Source: Deltaproteobacteria bacterium
Lineage (GTDB): Bacteria > SZUA-79 > Acidulodesulfobacterales > Acidulodesulfobacteraceae
Assembly (NCBI GenBank): GCA_023381755.1
Contig: JAMCUF010000022.1
Location: forward strand, 1-51,824
Length of the DNA stretch: 51,824 nucleotides
Direction of reading: 5' to 3'
In this document: in pieces, positions 19,342 through 28,830 of the stretch
How positions within the stretch are numbered: position 1 is the stretch's first letter
How the letters are laid out: every line of letters starts with the position of its first letter
Notes under the pieces: model-generated
Told to the model about the DNA's origin: nothing
The model's database searches: none
The model's input: only the letters and a program-made list of their open reading frames with translations
Position numbers and translations under genes: made by a program

Positions 19342-20376
19342 TTGAGAAAAACAGAAGAACTTAACGAAACTAAGTTAATAAGCGAGATTGAAAAAATAAG
19401 TCTTGTAACCCAAAAATTTAATAAATCTTTAGTTATTAAATCCATAGGTGACGATTGTGCTATTTTTAGAGATAAAAACGGCATGCTTGTCAGTACCGAC
19501 AATATAACGGAAAATGTTCACTTCACGCTAAAATTTTATAGTTTCTATGAAATAGGATCAAAATCTTTGCTGGTAAATTTAAGCGATATAGCCGCAATGG
19601 GGGGCGTACCCCGTTTATTTACCTTATCACTGTTTATACCCAAAAATATAACTGAAGGAAATATTAAAGAAGCCCTTCGCGGTATCGTCGATATTGCAAA
19701 GAAATACAGGATTTCACTTATAGGAGGCAATATATCGCGGGCGTCCGAATTTTCAATATCTATAACGATTATCGGGGATTATAAAGATGACAACGTCATA
19801 AAAAGAGGCAATTCAAAGATAGGCGATGCGATTTTTATTTCGGGAGAAATTGGAAATTCATGGATGTCGTACTATTTGCAAAAACGGAAGAAGCATATCG
19901 ATAAAAACTGCATTAACCTTAAAAATTTTGAAAAAAAAACCATCGAAAATTTCATAGGCAAATTTAAACTTCCCATCCCGAGAATTAAGCTGGCCAAAGA
20001 ACTGGCTGCTAAAAAACTGGCGAACTCCCTGACGGATATTAGCGACGGCTTACGCAAAGATATTTTCAACATTCTGAATTTTTCTCATGGTGCCGAGATT
20101 TGGATAGATGAACTGCCGATCAACGAAAATTTAAAACACATTGCAGGATTATTAAAAATTGCAAACTATATGGATAATGTTCTGTCTTTCGGCGAGGATT
20201 ATGAACTTTTATGGACAGCCGGCGATAAAAAGGAGGAAGAGTTTTTAAATTTATCAAACACGCTTGGAATCAAGATTAAAAAAATAGGGCGCGTCGTAAA
20301 AGGGGTTAACGGGATTAAGTTTATGAAAAACGGCATCAAATACTCCATTAAGGATTTCACTTTTAAACACTTATAA
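19342..20376 (+). CDS. thiL: Thiamine-monophosphate kinase
   Basis: 344 aa; IGDDCAIFRDKNGMLVSTDNITENVHF, GSKSLLVNLSDIAAMGGVPRL, LTDISDGL; TTG start. Confidence 0.93.
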   Translation: MRKTEELNETKLISEIEKISLVTQKFNKSLVIKSIGDDCAIFRDKNGMLVSTDNITENVHFTLKFYSFYEIGSKSLLVNLSDIAAMGGVPRLFTLSLFIPKNITEGNIKEALRGIVDIAKKYRISLIGGNISRASEFSISITIIGDYKDDNVIKRGNSKIGDAIFISGEIGNSWMSYYLQKRKKHIDKNCINLKNFEKKTIENFIGKFKLPIPRIKLAKELAAKKLANSLTDISDGLRKDIFNILNFSHGAEIWIDELPINENLKHIAGLLKIANYMDNVLSFGEDYELLWTAGDKKEEEFLNLSNTLGIKIKKIGRVVKGVNGIKFMKNGIKYSIKDFTFKHL

Positions 20377-20476
20377 CTATAATAATTATCGTTGTATCTT
20401 TACGTAAAAAAAATCAAAAATCAGCCGGAAGGGTTATACGATAAAATTTTAATTTAAAATAGCATATATTCAACTA

Positions 20477-21448
20477 ATGTATCTAATTTCCTATTTTCTG
20501 TTTTTTATCTTATTTATCGCAATATCGTCTATCTTTTCCATTTCGGAGTCGTCTATCTTCTCGTTGACTCAGGGGGATATAGATGAATTAAATCTGAAAA
20601 AAAAGAATAAGGTAATATTCCTGATAAGAAAATCGTCCATATTTCTTGTAATAATTTTGATCGGAAATATGACCGCCAATGTTATAGCCGCAAGTTTCGG
20701 ATCGATAATTCTGGGAGAATATTTCCATAAAATATCGGCAATTTACGTCATTATGTTAATCTCCCTTACCCTTATTATTTTAGCCGAAATTATTCCGAAA
20801 ATAATCGCTTTAAAAAAACCTGCGGAATTGTCCTTAATCGTTTCGCGTATATTTTATCCTGTTACGTTTTACACCGAATTATTAATTGAAAAAATCGGAA
20901 TAAGGGGAAAGCAGTTTCAGTTAAAAAAGGATGAAACTATTTCCAACGAAGAATTGAGAATGATAATTGAGATTGGCAAAACGGAGGGTGAAATAAAAGA
21001 AAAAGAATACGAGTTTATCAAAAATTTCCTGAAACTTTCATATTTAAAGGCCGGCAATATTATGACAAAGAAAGACAAGGTTTCCGAATTAGACGTCAAT
21101 ACCCCAGTCTTAACGGCAGTTAAGCTTATCGAGGAAAACCATTTTTCCCGTGTACCAGTATATTTTAGGGAGAAAGATAATATAATTGGAATACTTCTTG
21201 CTAAAAATATACTTTCAAAGGTCTATAACATTGGAGAGGAAAAGAGGACGCTTAACTCTTTTTTGATAAAACCTTATTTTATACCATCGTCAAAAAATGC
21301 GCTGGAGCTTTTCAGGGAACTTCAAAGAAAAAAGATTCATATCGCAATTATAATAAATGAATACGGGAAAATGGCGGGCATAGTTACCATGGAAGATTTA
21401 CTCGAAGAAATATTCGGAGAAATAGAGGATGAATATGATGTTCAATAA
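20477..21448 (+). CDS. CNNM/CorC (HlyC-type) transporter-like protein with CBS domains
   Basis: 323 aa; N-terminal DUF21-like TM region, CBS pair, MAGIVTMEDLLEEIFGEIEDEYD. Confidence 0.88.
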   Translation: MYLISYFLFFILFIAISSIFSISESSIFSLTQGDIDELNLKKKNKVIFLIRKSSIFLVIILIGNMTANVIAASFGSIILGEYFHKISAIYVIMLISLTLIILAEIIPKIIALKKPAELSLIVSRIFYPVTFYTELLIEKIGIRGKQFQLKKDETISNEELRMIIEIGKTEGEIKEKEYEFIKNFLKLSYLKAGNIMTKKDKVSELDVNTPVLTAVKLIEENHFSRVPVYFREKDNIIGILLAKNILSKVYNIGEEKRTLNSFLIKPYFIPSSKNALELFRELQRKKIHIAIIINEYGKMAGIVTMEDLLEEIFGEIEDEYDVQ

Positions 21449-22682
21449 CCAATACCTTATTTATATAATTATAATTATTGCCTCGATATTCTTCGAAGGA
21501 TTTTTTGCCGGATCGGAAATAGGCATCATAAGTTTTGATAAGATTAAAGTAAAACATATGGAAACCCAGGGGAATAAACTTGCCAAATTTTTACTTAAAA
21601 TGACAAAAAAACCGGAAAGCACATTTTCTACTTCCCTTATCGGGAATAATGTTGCCTATACGACGGCTTCCATTTTGGCGACGGCTATTATATACCGGTA
21701 TGCCCACTCTTATACCCCGTTTATCGTAGCGGTTATTCTTACGCCTGTTATGGTGATTTTTGGCGAAATTATTCCGAAAATGGTGTATAGAAGGCATGCC
21801 AACAATCTAATGTTAAAAAGCATTCCCCTGATAACCGTTTTTTTAATTATATTCTTTCCGATTAACATCGTTTTTATAGCTTTATCCAAACTTTTAAACA
21901 TACTTTTCAAGAGTAAGTCTAAAAATGTATTTTTAACCAAAGATGAACTCATAAAAGTCCTGACAATCAGCGGTAACATAGAAGAGCTTAAAGAGTATGA
22001 TAAAAAGATTATAAAACGGATATTCGATTTTAGGAATAAAACTGCCAAAGATATTATGATTCCACTTATTAATGTGATAGCGGTGGGTGAAAAAGAAAGC
22101 GTAAGGGTCGCACGGCAGCTCTTAACGGAATCCAATTATTCAAGACTGCCTGTTTATAAAGACCGCATAGATAATATATCGGGCATTGCATTTGCCTTTG
22201 ATATTTATAACTTAGAAAATATAGATAAAGTAATAAGCGATATAGCTAAACCCGCCCTTTTTATACCGGAAACGCTAAAAATATCGACGCTAATGATTAA
22301 GATGCAAAAAAGCCACCAGCAAATGGTTACGGTTGTGGACGAGTATGGCGGGATATCGGGGATAATAACATTTGAGGATATACTGGAAGAAATAGTCGGA
22401 GAAATCAGGGACGAAACCGATGAAGAAGAACCTATGTATAAAAAGATAGGCAAGAACACGTATGTAATAAACACAAGGCTCACATTGGACGAATTATCGG
22501 AACTTTTTAATTTAAAAATAGAAAAACACCCGGAAGCGGATTACGAGACCATTTCAGGTTTGATAATGGATAAGCTTGGAAGAATACCTGTTCCGGGCGA
22601 AAAATTTACCATAGAAAACCTTAACTTTACCGTAACGCAATCAACAAGCAAGTCATTGAAAGAGGTAATTTTAAGCTATTAG
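21429..22682 (+). CDS. CNNM/CorC (HlyC-type) transporter-like protein with CBS domains, second copy
   Basis: 417 aa; FFEGFFAGSEIGIISFDKIKVKHM, DIMIPLINVIAV, GGISGIITFEDILEEIVGEIRDE, C-terminal transporter-associated domain. Confidence 0.9.
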   Translation: MNMMFNNQYLIYIIIIIASIFFEGFFAGSEIGIISFDKIKVKHMETQGNKLAKFLLKMTKKPESTFSTSLIGNNVAYTTASILATAIIYRYAHSYTPFIVAVILTPVMVIFGEIIPKMVYRRHANNLMLKSIPLITVFLIIFFPINIVFIALSKLLNILFKSKSKNVFLTKDELIKVLTISGNIEELKEYDKKIIKRIFDFRNKTAKDIMIPLINVIAVGEKESVRVARQLLTESNYSRLPVYKDRIDNISGIAFAFDIYNLENIDKVISDIAKPALFIPETLKISTLMIKMQKSHQQMVTVVDEYGGISGIITFEDILEEIVGEIRDETDEEEPMYKKIGKNTYVINTRLTLDELSELFNLKIEKHPEADYETISGLIMDKLGRIPVPGEKFTIENLNFTVTQSTSKSLKEVILSY

Positions 22683-22692
22683 TGAACATTCA

Positions 22693-23028
22693 CTATCGCG
22701 CAACAGCCTTTTCTACCATCTGTTTAAATGCAGTTTTAGGCGCTGCCCCAACCAGTTGGTCCACCACCTTTCCGTTATTAAACAAAATAACGGTCGGTAT
22801 TCCCCTCACCCCGTACTTACTCGGAATAATCTGATTTTCATCAACATTTACCTTGCCAACTTTGACACTACCTTCATAGTCGGATGCCATCTCGTCGATG
22901 ATAGGCGCAACAGCCCTGCACGGAGCGCACCAAACAGCCCAAAAATCAACAAGAACAGGCTTGTCAGATTTTAAGACCTCGTTTTCAAAATTAGCATCAG
23001 TAAAAGCTAAAACAGACTCATTAGCCAT
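22693..23028 (-). CDS. trxA: Thioredoxin
   Basis: 111 aa; [35 protein letters not shown]. Confidence 0.95.
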   Translation of the reverse strand: MANESVLAFTDANFENEVLKSDKPVLVDFWAVWCAPCRAVAPIIDEMASDYEGSVKVGKVNVDENQIIPSKYGVRGIPTVILFNNGKVVDQLVGAAPKTAFKQMVEKAVAR

Positions 23029-23099
23029 AATTAATTAATCCTCCTTGAATTTTAATTTTAATTTTATTTGAAATATTTTTTTGCCTTATAAAGCAGGTT

Positions 23100-24104
23100 T
23101 TATAAACTAACCCTCTGTTCCGACCTTAGAATCAAAGAATCCGCTATCTTATTAAATACGGCTCTTACTTCCGGATGTATATCCTTTGTCATAATGGGTT
23201 CGCCTTTATCCGATAGCTCGCATATTTCTTCGACTAGAGGCACTTCACCCAAAAAATTAACGCCTAATTTTTCAGCGGTTTCTTTGGCGCCTCCATGTTT
23301 AAATATATCCGAACGCTTGTTGCAGTGGGGACATACAAAATAGCTCATGTTTTCAACTATGCCAAAAACCGGAACATTCACCTTGTCAAACATACCCAAT
23401 GCCTTTTTTGCATCTATAAGAGAAATATCCTGGGGCGTGGAAACTACTATGGCGAAATTTATCGGGACGGTTTGAACTAATGTAAGCTGAATATCTCCCG
23501 TTCCGGGAGGAAGGTCAACAACAAGAAAGTCAACCCCGCCCCATTCCACATCTTTTAAAAACTGTGTTGTAACCTGCATAACTATCGGACCTCTCCAGAT
23601 AGCCGGAGAATCTTCCGGGATTAAAAATCCTAAGGACATAAGTTTAATCCCAAATTTTTCTACAGGTATTATTTTATTTTCAGAGGTTACATCCGGCCTT
23701 TTGTTTATCCCCATCATAGTGGGAATGCTCGGGCCATATAAATCTGCATCCATAAGACCAACTTTTTTACCCTGCTGCGCCAAGCTAACGGCCAGGTTAA
23801 CGCTAAATGTGGATTTCCCCACGCCGCCTTTTCCGCTTGCAACGGCAATAATATTTTTTACACCTAAAATTGGGGTTTGCCTCTCAAACGGATTTTTATT
23901 GACTTGCCCCCCGTCATTTTCCGAAGCACATCCGCAAGAAGCTTCTTCCCCGGCTCCGTCACCGTTACAACCGCACGAAGAACCGCCTTCTTCATTTTTA
24001 TCGCCTCCGGCGCCTCCGCCGTAACCCTCTTCGTCGGTAGCGTTATAAGATTCGTCTTCATCATTCCTGTTAAATTTATTTAATTCCTTTTCATCATTAC
24101 GCAT
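23100..24104 (-). CDS. mrp: Mrp/NBP35 (ApbC) family Fe-S carrier ATPase
   Basis: 334 aa; [60 protein letters not shown]; Cys-rich N-terminal extension. Confidence 0.95.
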   Translation of the reverse strand: MRNDEKELNKFNRNDEDESYNATDEEGYGGGAGGDKNEEGGSSCGCNGDGAGEEASCGCASENDGGQVNKNPFERQTPILGVKNIIAVASGKGGVGKSTFSVNLAVSLAQQGKKVGLMDADLYGPSIPTMMGINKRPDVTSENKIIPVEKFGIKLMSLGFLIPEDSPAIWRGPIVMQVTTQFLKDVEWGGVDFLVVDLPPGTGDIQLTLVQTVPINFAIVVSTPQDISLIDAKKALGMFDKVNVPVFGIVENMSYFVCPHCNKRSDIFKHGGAKETAEKLGVNFLGEVPLVEEICELSDKGEPIMTKDIHPEVRAVFNKIADSLILRSEQRVSL

Positions 24105-24234
24105 AAATACCCCTTTAGTTTTAATATAATTATTATTGCTATTGGTTTTACGATTAAGCTATGTAAAACTATATATAAATATTAATATATTTATATTATC
24201 ATAACTTTTTAACCGTTTCAACAAAAAAATTAAA

Positions 24235-25539
24235 TTATACGGCATCGCCAATTTTAAAGGCATCCATAAATGCGCTAACGGAAAATTCCGCTTTACCGGG
24301 ACCGGCTTCGCCATACCCTTCCGGAATCGGTAAATTATACTTATAATGAAGTTCATGCCATCTGAGAAGCAGCTTTACATAATATTCAAGCGGGGCGGGG
24401 GGATTTCCCATTCTTCCCAGTTTGCTTGTCTTTTCAGGGCACCAGGTAGTATATCTCGGTATAACATTATGGGACATAAAAAATTCCAGGCCTTCCGCCG
24501 TTGAATTAATAGCATCGTCTATGCTGTCAAATCCGTATGGGCTGGAAAGTTCCACTCCGGCAACAAAGTTTGGAATCACCTTGTATTCCCCGAATATTGG
24601 TACGGCATCCACTATTCTTTTTATCCATTCATCCCTGCCGATAAATTTGGACTTTCCGGGACAAATATTATCGAAAAGCCTTTTATCCCAAACCTCAAAA
24701 TTCGTATGGTAAATGTAAGCTCCCGCATCTTTAAGCCTTTTAAGATTTTTTGTATCGTGGGCCTGGACTACGACCTTGCTTATCCACTTTCCTTTGTACT
24801 TATCCTCGATGGCTTCCAAGAACCTGACGTAAAAATCTATCTCCGCATCTCCGTTAAATTTAACTTCGTCTATAATGCTCCCCCCTGTTAGCGTGTAAGC
24901 TTTGGACCTGGAATCTTCCGATGATCCGATTATGCCGAGGGCATCGATAATATCGCCTATAGATTTTACGGCGGAATAACTTTTGTTTGCCTTTTTTTGA
25001 CTTACATAATTTGAATTCATATCGCAAAATGCGCATTCATTATGATTTTCAAAATACTGACACATTCTGAAAACCGCAAGATATATTAAATACCCCCACT
25101 CTATGGTAGGAGCAACGTCTCTAACCGATTTTCCGGATGGCGTTTTTTGAAGCATATACGATTTTTCTGGTGAAAAAACAGCATCTCCGATAAAATGACC
25201 GCCATGAAACAGGGTATATTTGTTTGCAACCGGGTCATATTTAACCCTATAGGGGGAAGATTTATTAATCCTAACGGAAATAACAGTTCGTTTCAGGTTA
25301 TATGGCCCATTTTGAATGGCAATCTCTTCCGGGTATTTTTTTGTTATTACGTCATTATCATTATCTATGTTAAAAGAGAAAATGAAATAAGACTTACTTG
25401 AAAAATTTTCAACATCCGTGAAGGATTCAAAGAAAACCCCCTGCCTTAGGATATCTTCTTTTATGATGGCTTCGGGGTTCAACAGGTGACCGTATTCTTT
25501 AATGAAAAATTCCAGTTCACATAAATTTTTGTTCGCCAT
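24235..25539 (-). CDS. Radical SAM superfamily protein of unknown specificity
   Basis: 434 aa; MCQYFENHNECAFCDMN Cys cluster followed by AYTLTGGSI and a TIM-barrel-like sequence. Confidence 0.75.
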   Translation of the reverse strand: MANKNLCELEFFIKEYGHLLNPEAIIKEDILRQGVFFESFTDVENFSSKSYFIFSFNIDNDNDVITKKYPEEIAIQNGPYNLKRTVISVRINKSSPYRVKYDPVANKYTLFHGGHFIGDAVFSPEKSYMLQKTPSGKSVRDVAPTIEWGYLIYLAVFRMCQYFENHNECAFCDMNSNYVSQKKANKSYSAVKSIGDIIDALGIIGSSEDSRSKAYTLTGGSIIDEVKFNGDAEIDFYVRFLEAIEDKYKGKWISKVVVQAHDTKNLKRLKDAGAYIYHTNFEVWDKRLFDNICPGKSKFIGRDEWIKRIVDAVPIFGEYKVIPNFVAGVELSSPYGFDSIDDAINSTAEGLEFFMSHNVIPRYTTWCPEKTSKLGRMGNPPAPLEYYVKLLLRWHELHYKYNLPIPEGYGEAGPGKAEFSVSAFMDAFKIGDAV

Positions 25540-25606
25540 GCGGTTTATTTTATTACTTTAATAAAAAAAGTTCAATCAGTAAAATTCACTCAAAAATTCT
25601 ATTTTT

Positions 25607-28600
25607 TTACTTATTTACTTTATTTTTTAATTCAAATTTTTTCCATATAAAATATAAAACCGGCATCATAAGAAGGTTTAAAATTCCGCTGCTTATCATC
25701 CCGCCGACCATAGGCGACGCTATGAACTTTGTCATTCTTGCGCCCGTGCCGTAGGCGAACATCGCGGGAAGAAGTCCGATAATGATGGACATTGCCGTCA
25801 TAACTACAGGGCGAAGCCTTATTATCGAGCCTTTAATTACTATCTGCTCTATGTCGGCGCCGGCTTCGTAATAATTATGGAACGTAAGCTCCAGTATGGA
25901 AATCATAACCACCCCTATTTCCGTCGATACCCCCATTGCAGCGATGATGCCGACCCATACGGCGACGGACATCGTTATATGCATAAGATAAAGATACCAG
26001 AACGCCCCGACTAAGGCAAAGGGTATTGAAAAAAGCGCCAGAAGCGATAACGGTATGGATTTAAAATTAAAGTATATCAAAAGGAAGATAATAAATATGG
26101 TTATGGGAATTATAACCATAAGCTTGTTATTTGCCCTTTTGAGGGATTTATACTCTCCGCTTATGACAAAAGTATAGCCCTTGGGGAATTTAACGTATTT
26201 ATTAATCATTTTTTTAGCGTTTTTAGCCCATAATACCATATTGGACGTGTTTAAAGTTATATCGACCGTATCGTCCGGCGTTCCTCCCTGCGAAGATATG
26301 AAAGACGGGCCCAGTTCATACTTTATAGCTGCAAGTTCCTTCAAGGGTATGAATCCGCTGTCGGTTTTTACGAGTATATTTCCCAGGGATTCTAAATTAT
26401 TTCTATAGGCATAAGGGTATCTGACCGAAAGCGGGTAACGGGCTAATCCGTCGTAAACAGTGCTTATCGTCTTGCCGCCCACAGAGGAGTTTATAGCTTC
26501 GTTTATGCTTTTTAAAGGTATTCCGTAAAAACCCATGGCATCTGCATTCGGTTTGATTGCTATATATGGTCTGTTATAAACCCTTTCGGCATAAGCGCTC
26601 AATGTTCCCCTTACCATGGAAGCGGCTCCGGCAACCCCCTCCGCCAATTTTTGCAGGATTTTTACGTTAGAACCGTATATTTTTATTCCTATAGGCGTCC
26701 TTAAACCGGCGGACGTCATTTCTATCCTGTTTTTAATGGGCATCGTCCACACGTTTTCGAGACCGGGTATGTTTAATGCTTTATTCATTTTATTAATCAG
26801 CTTTGAGGCGGTCATGCCGGCAGGCCAATATTTCCTTCTTTTTAAAACGATCGTTGTTTCGGTCATGCTTAAAGATGCAGGGTCAAAAGCCGTATTTGCC
26901 CTGCCTGCTTTTCCGGTAACCATTTTTACTTCCGAAAATTTTTTGATTATCCTGTCCTCTATCTGTAAAAGCTGTGCCGCATCGGTGTAAGAATAACCCG
27001 GAGTAGAGGAAGGCATATATAAAAGCGTTCCTTCGTTTAGTGGCGGCATAAACTGCGAGCCGAGCCTGACAAACGCAAAATATCCGCTTGCCAGAAAGAC
27101 AAAGAGCATGGTCAAAAATACAGCTTTATGTTTCATGATAAATTTTAAGACGGGCGAGTACAAAAAAACTAAAAATCTGTTTATAGGATTTTTATCTAAA
27201 GGCATTATCCTGCCTCTAATCAAATAAACCATGAGGATAGGCACGAATATGACGGAAATGACCGCCGCAAAAACCATTGAGAATGTTTTAGTGTATGCTA
27301 ACGGCCTGAACAATGCACCTACCTCGCCCGTTAAAAAGAAAATCGGCAGAAATCCCACCGCTATAATAATAAGCGAGTAAAAAAGGGGCTTACCCATCTC
27401 TTTAGCGGAATCTACAATGCATAATTTTCTTGCTTCATCTTTATCTTCCATGTTTCCATAAGGGCTGCTTTCCGGATTATCTTCTAAAATTTCCAGATGC
27501 GAATGGGAATTTTCGATCATTACTATAGCGGAATCGGTCATTGCGCCGATTGCAAGCACTATACCGGAAAGAGACATTATGTTTGCGCTTATGTGAAGCA
27601 TATACATGAGCAAAAATGCTCCGAGAATAGCAAACGGAATCATTATAACGATAACCAAGGACGACCTTAAATGGAACAGGAAGAGCATAATGACGAAGAT
27701 GACTATTAAAACTATCATAATAAGCGTGGTTTTAAGCGTAGAAACGGAAGCGGCAATAAGGGTGCTCTGGTCGTATGTAGTTATTATTTTTGCATCTTTT
27801 GGGAGGGAGTTTTTAAGTTCTTTGAGTTTGTTTTTTACAGCGGCAATTACTTTTAGCGTGTCCGAACCCTGATCTTTTATGACCACCCCGCCTATCATCT
27901 GTCCTTTGCCGTTTAAATCGGAAATAGAACGGGAGGGAGCAGGCACTAATTGAACTATTCCTACGTTTTTGACTAAAACAGGCGTGTGGGCGGATGTGGT
28001 ACCCACGACGATATTTCGCATCTGGTTTAAATTATGAAGATAACCCTTGACGTAGATTAAATGGCTTACTCCCGACGAAGAGTTTATAACCCTTGCCCCG
28101 GTGTCGGAGTTGGAAGATTTTATATTATTAATCACCTGAGACAACGATAAATCATAATACTGAAGCGCTTTCGGATTAATTGTAACCTGATACTCTTTAT
28201 TCCAGCCGCCGTAAGTCGCAACCTGCGCCACTCCCGGCACGGTTTCTAAGGCATACCTAAGGAAATACTCCTGATAGGAATATAAATCGGCTAAACTCTG
28301 ATTATGCGCTTTGTCTATTATCGCATACTGGTAAACCCAGTCCACGCCGTTTGCGTAAGGGCTTAAAACTGGAGAAACACCCGGAGGGAGAAGTTTTTTT
28401 GCCTGGGACAGGTATGTAAGTATCTGCGCCCTCGCCCATCCTAACGAGGTACCTCTTTTAAATACGACCGTAACAAAAGAGGTGCCGTACATGGAATTCC
28501 CCCTGACCTCTTTAACCCTCGGAGCAGAGATAAGCGAAGACTCTATGGGATATGTTACCTGAAGCTGGACTATGTTCGGCGGCTGGCCCGGCCATGCCGT

Positions 28601-28783
28601 TTTGATAATAACTTCGGAAGGCGCTATATCGGGAAGGGCGTTAAGCCTTATATTGTAAATCGCGTAAACCCCGCCAAGTCCCAGAAAAAGCATAAAAACA
28701 AAAACTAAAAACATGTTGTTTATAGAGTAATCTATTATTTTATTTATCATAAGTATTCTCCGGTATTTTAGGCAATATCTCAA
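25607..28783 (-). CDS. cusA: CusA-type heavy-metal RND efflux pump, probably Cu(I)/Ag(I)
   Basis: 1058 aa; NIRLNALPDIAPSEVIIKTAWPGQPPNIVQLQVTYP, LLYMPSSTPGYS, LSMTETTIVLKRRKYWPAGMT, IEMTSAGLRTPIGIKIYG. True start probably at internal MINKIIDYS. Confidence 0.93.
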   Translation of the reverse strand: MRYCLKYRRILMINKIIDYSINNMFLVFVFMLFLGLGGVYAIYNIRLNALPDIAPSEVIIKTAWPGQPPNIVQLQVTYPIESSLISAPRVKEVRGNSMYGTSFVTVVFKRGTSLGWARAQILTYLSQAKKLLPPGVSPVLSPYANGVDWVYQYAIIDKAHNQSLADLYSYQEYFLRYALETVPGVAQVATYGGWNKEYQVTINPKALQYYDLSLSQVINNIKSSNSDTGARVINSSSGVSHLIYVKGYLHNLNQMRNIVVGTTSAHTPVLVKNVGIVQLVPAPSRSISDLNGKGQMIGGVVIKDQGSDTLKVIAAVKNKLKELKNSLPKDAKIITTYDQSTLIAASVSTLKTTLIMIVLIVIFVIMLFLFHLRSSLVIVIMIPFAILGAFLLMYMLHISANIMSLSGIVLAIGAMTDSAIVMIENSHSHLEILEDNPESSPYGNMEDKDEARKLCIVDSAKEMGKPLFYSLIIIAVGFLPIFFLTGEVGALFRPLAYTKTFSMVFAAVISVIFVPILMVYLIRGRIMPLDKNPINRFLVFLYSPVLKFIMKHKAVFLTMLFVFLASGYFAFVRLGSQFMPPLNEGTLLYMPSSTPGYSYTDAAQLLQIEDRIIKKFSEVKMVTGKAGRANTAFDPASLSMTETTIVLKRRKYWPAGMTASKLINKMNKALNIPGLENVWTMPIKNRIEMTSAGLRTPIGIKIYGSNVKILQKLAEGVAGAASMVRGTLSAYAERVYNRPYIAIKPNADAMGFYGIPLKSINEAINSSVGGKTISTVYDGLARYPLSVRYPYAYRNNLESLGNILVKTDSGFIPLKELAAIKYELGPSFISSQGGTPDDTVDITLNTSNMVLWAKNAKKMINKYVKFPKGYTFVISGEYKSLKRANNKLMVIIPITIFIIFLLIYFNFKSIPLSLLALFSIPFALVGAFWYLYLMHITMSVAVWVGIIAAMGVSTEIGVVMISILELTFHNYYEAGADIEQIVIKGSIIRLRPVVMTAMSIIIGLLPAMFAYGTGARMTKFIASPMVGGMISSGILNLLMMPVLYFIWKKFELKNKVNK

Positions 28784-28830
28784 TATTAAATTTTAAATTC
28801 CGATTTTATTATTCTTTCGCATCGCTTACG

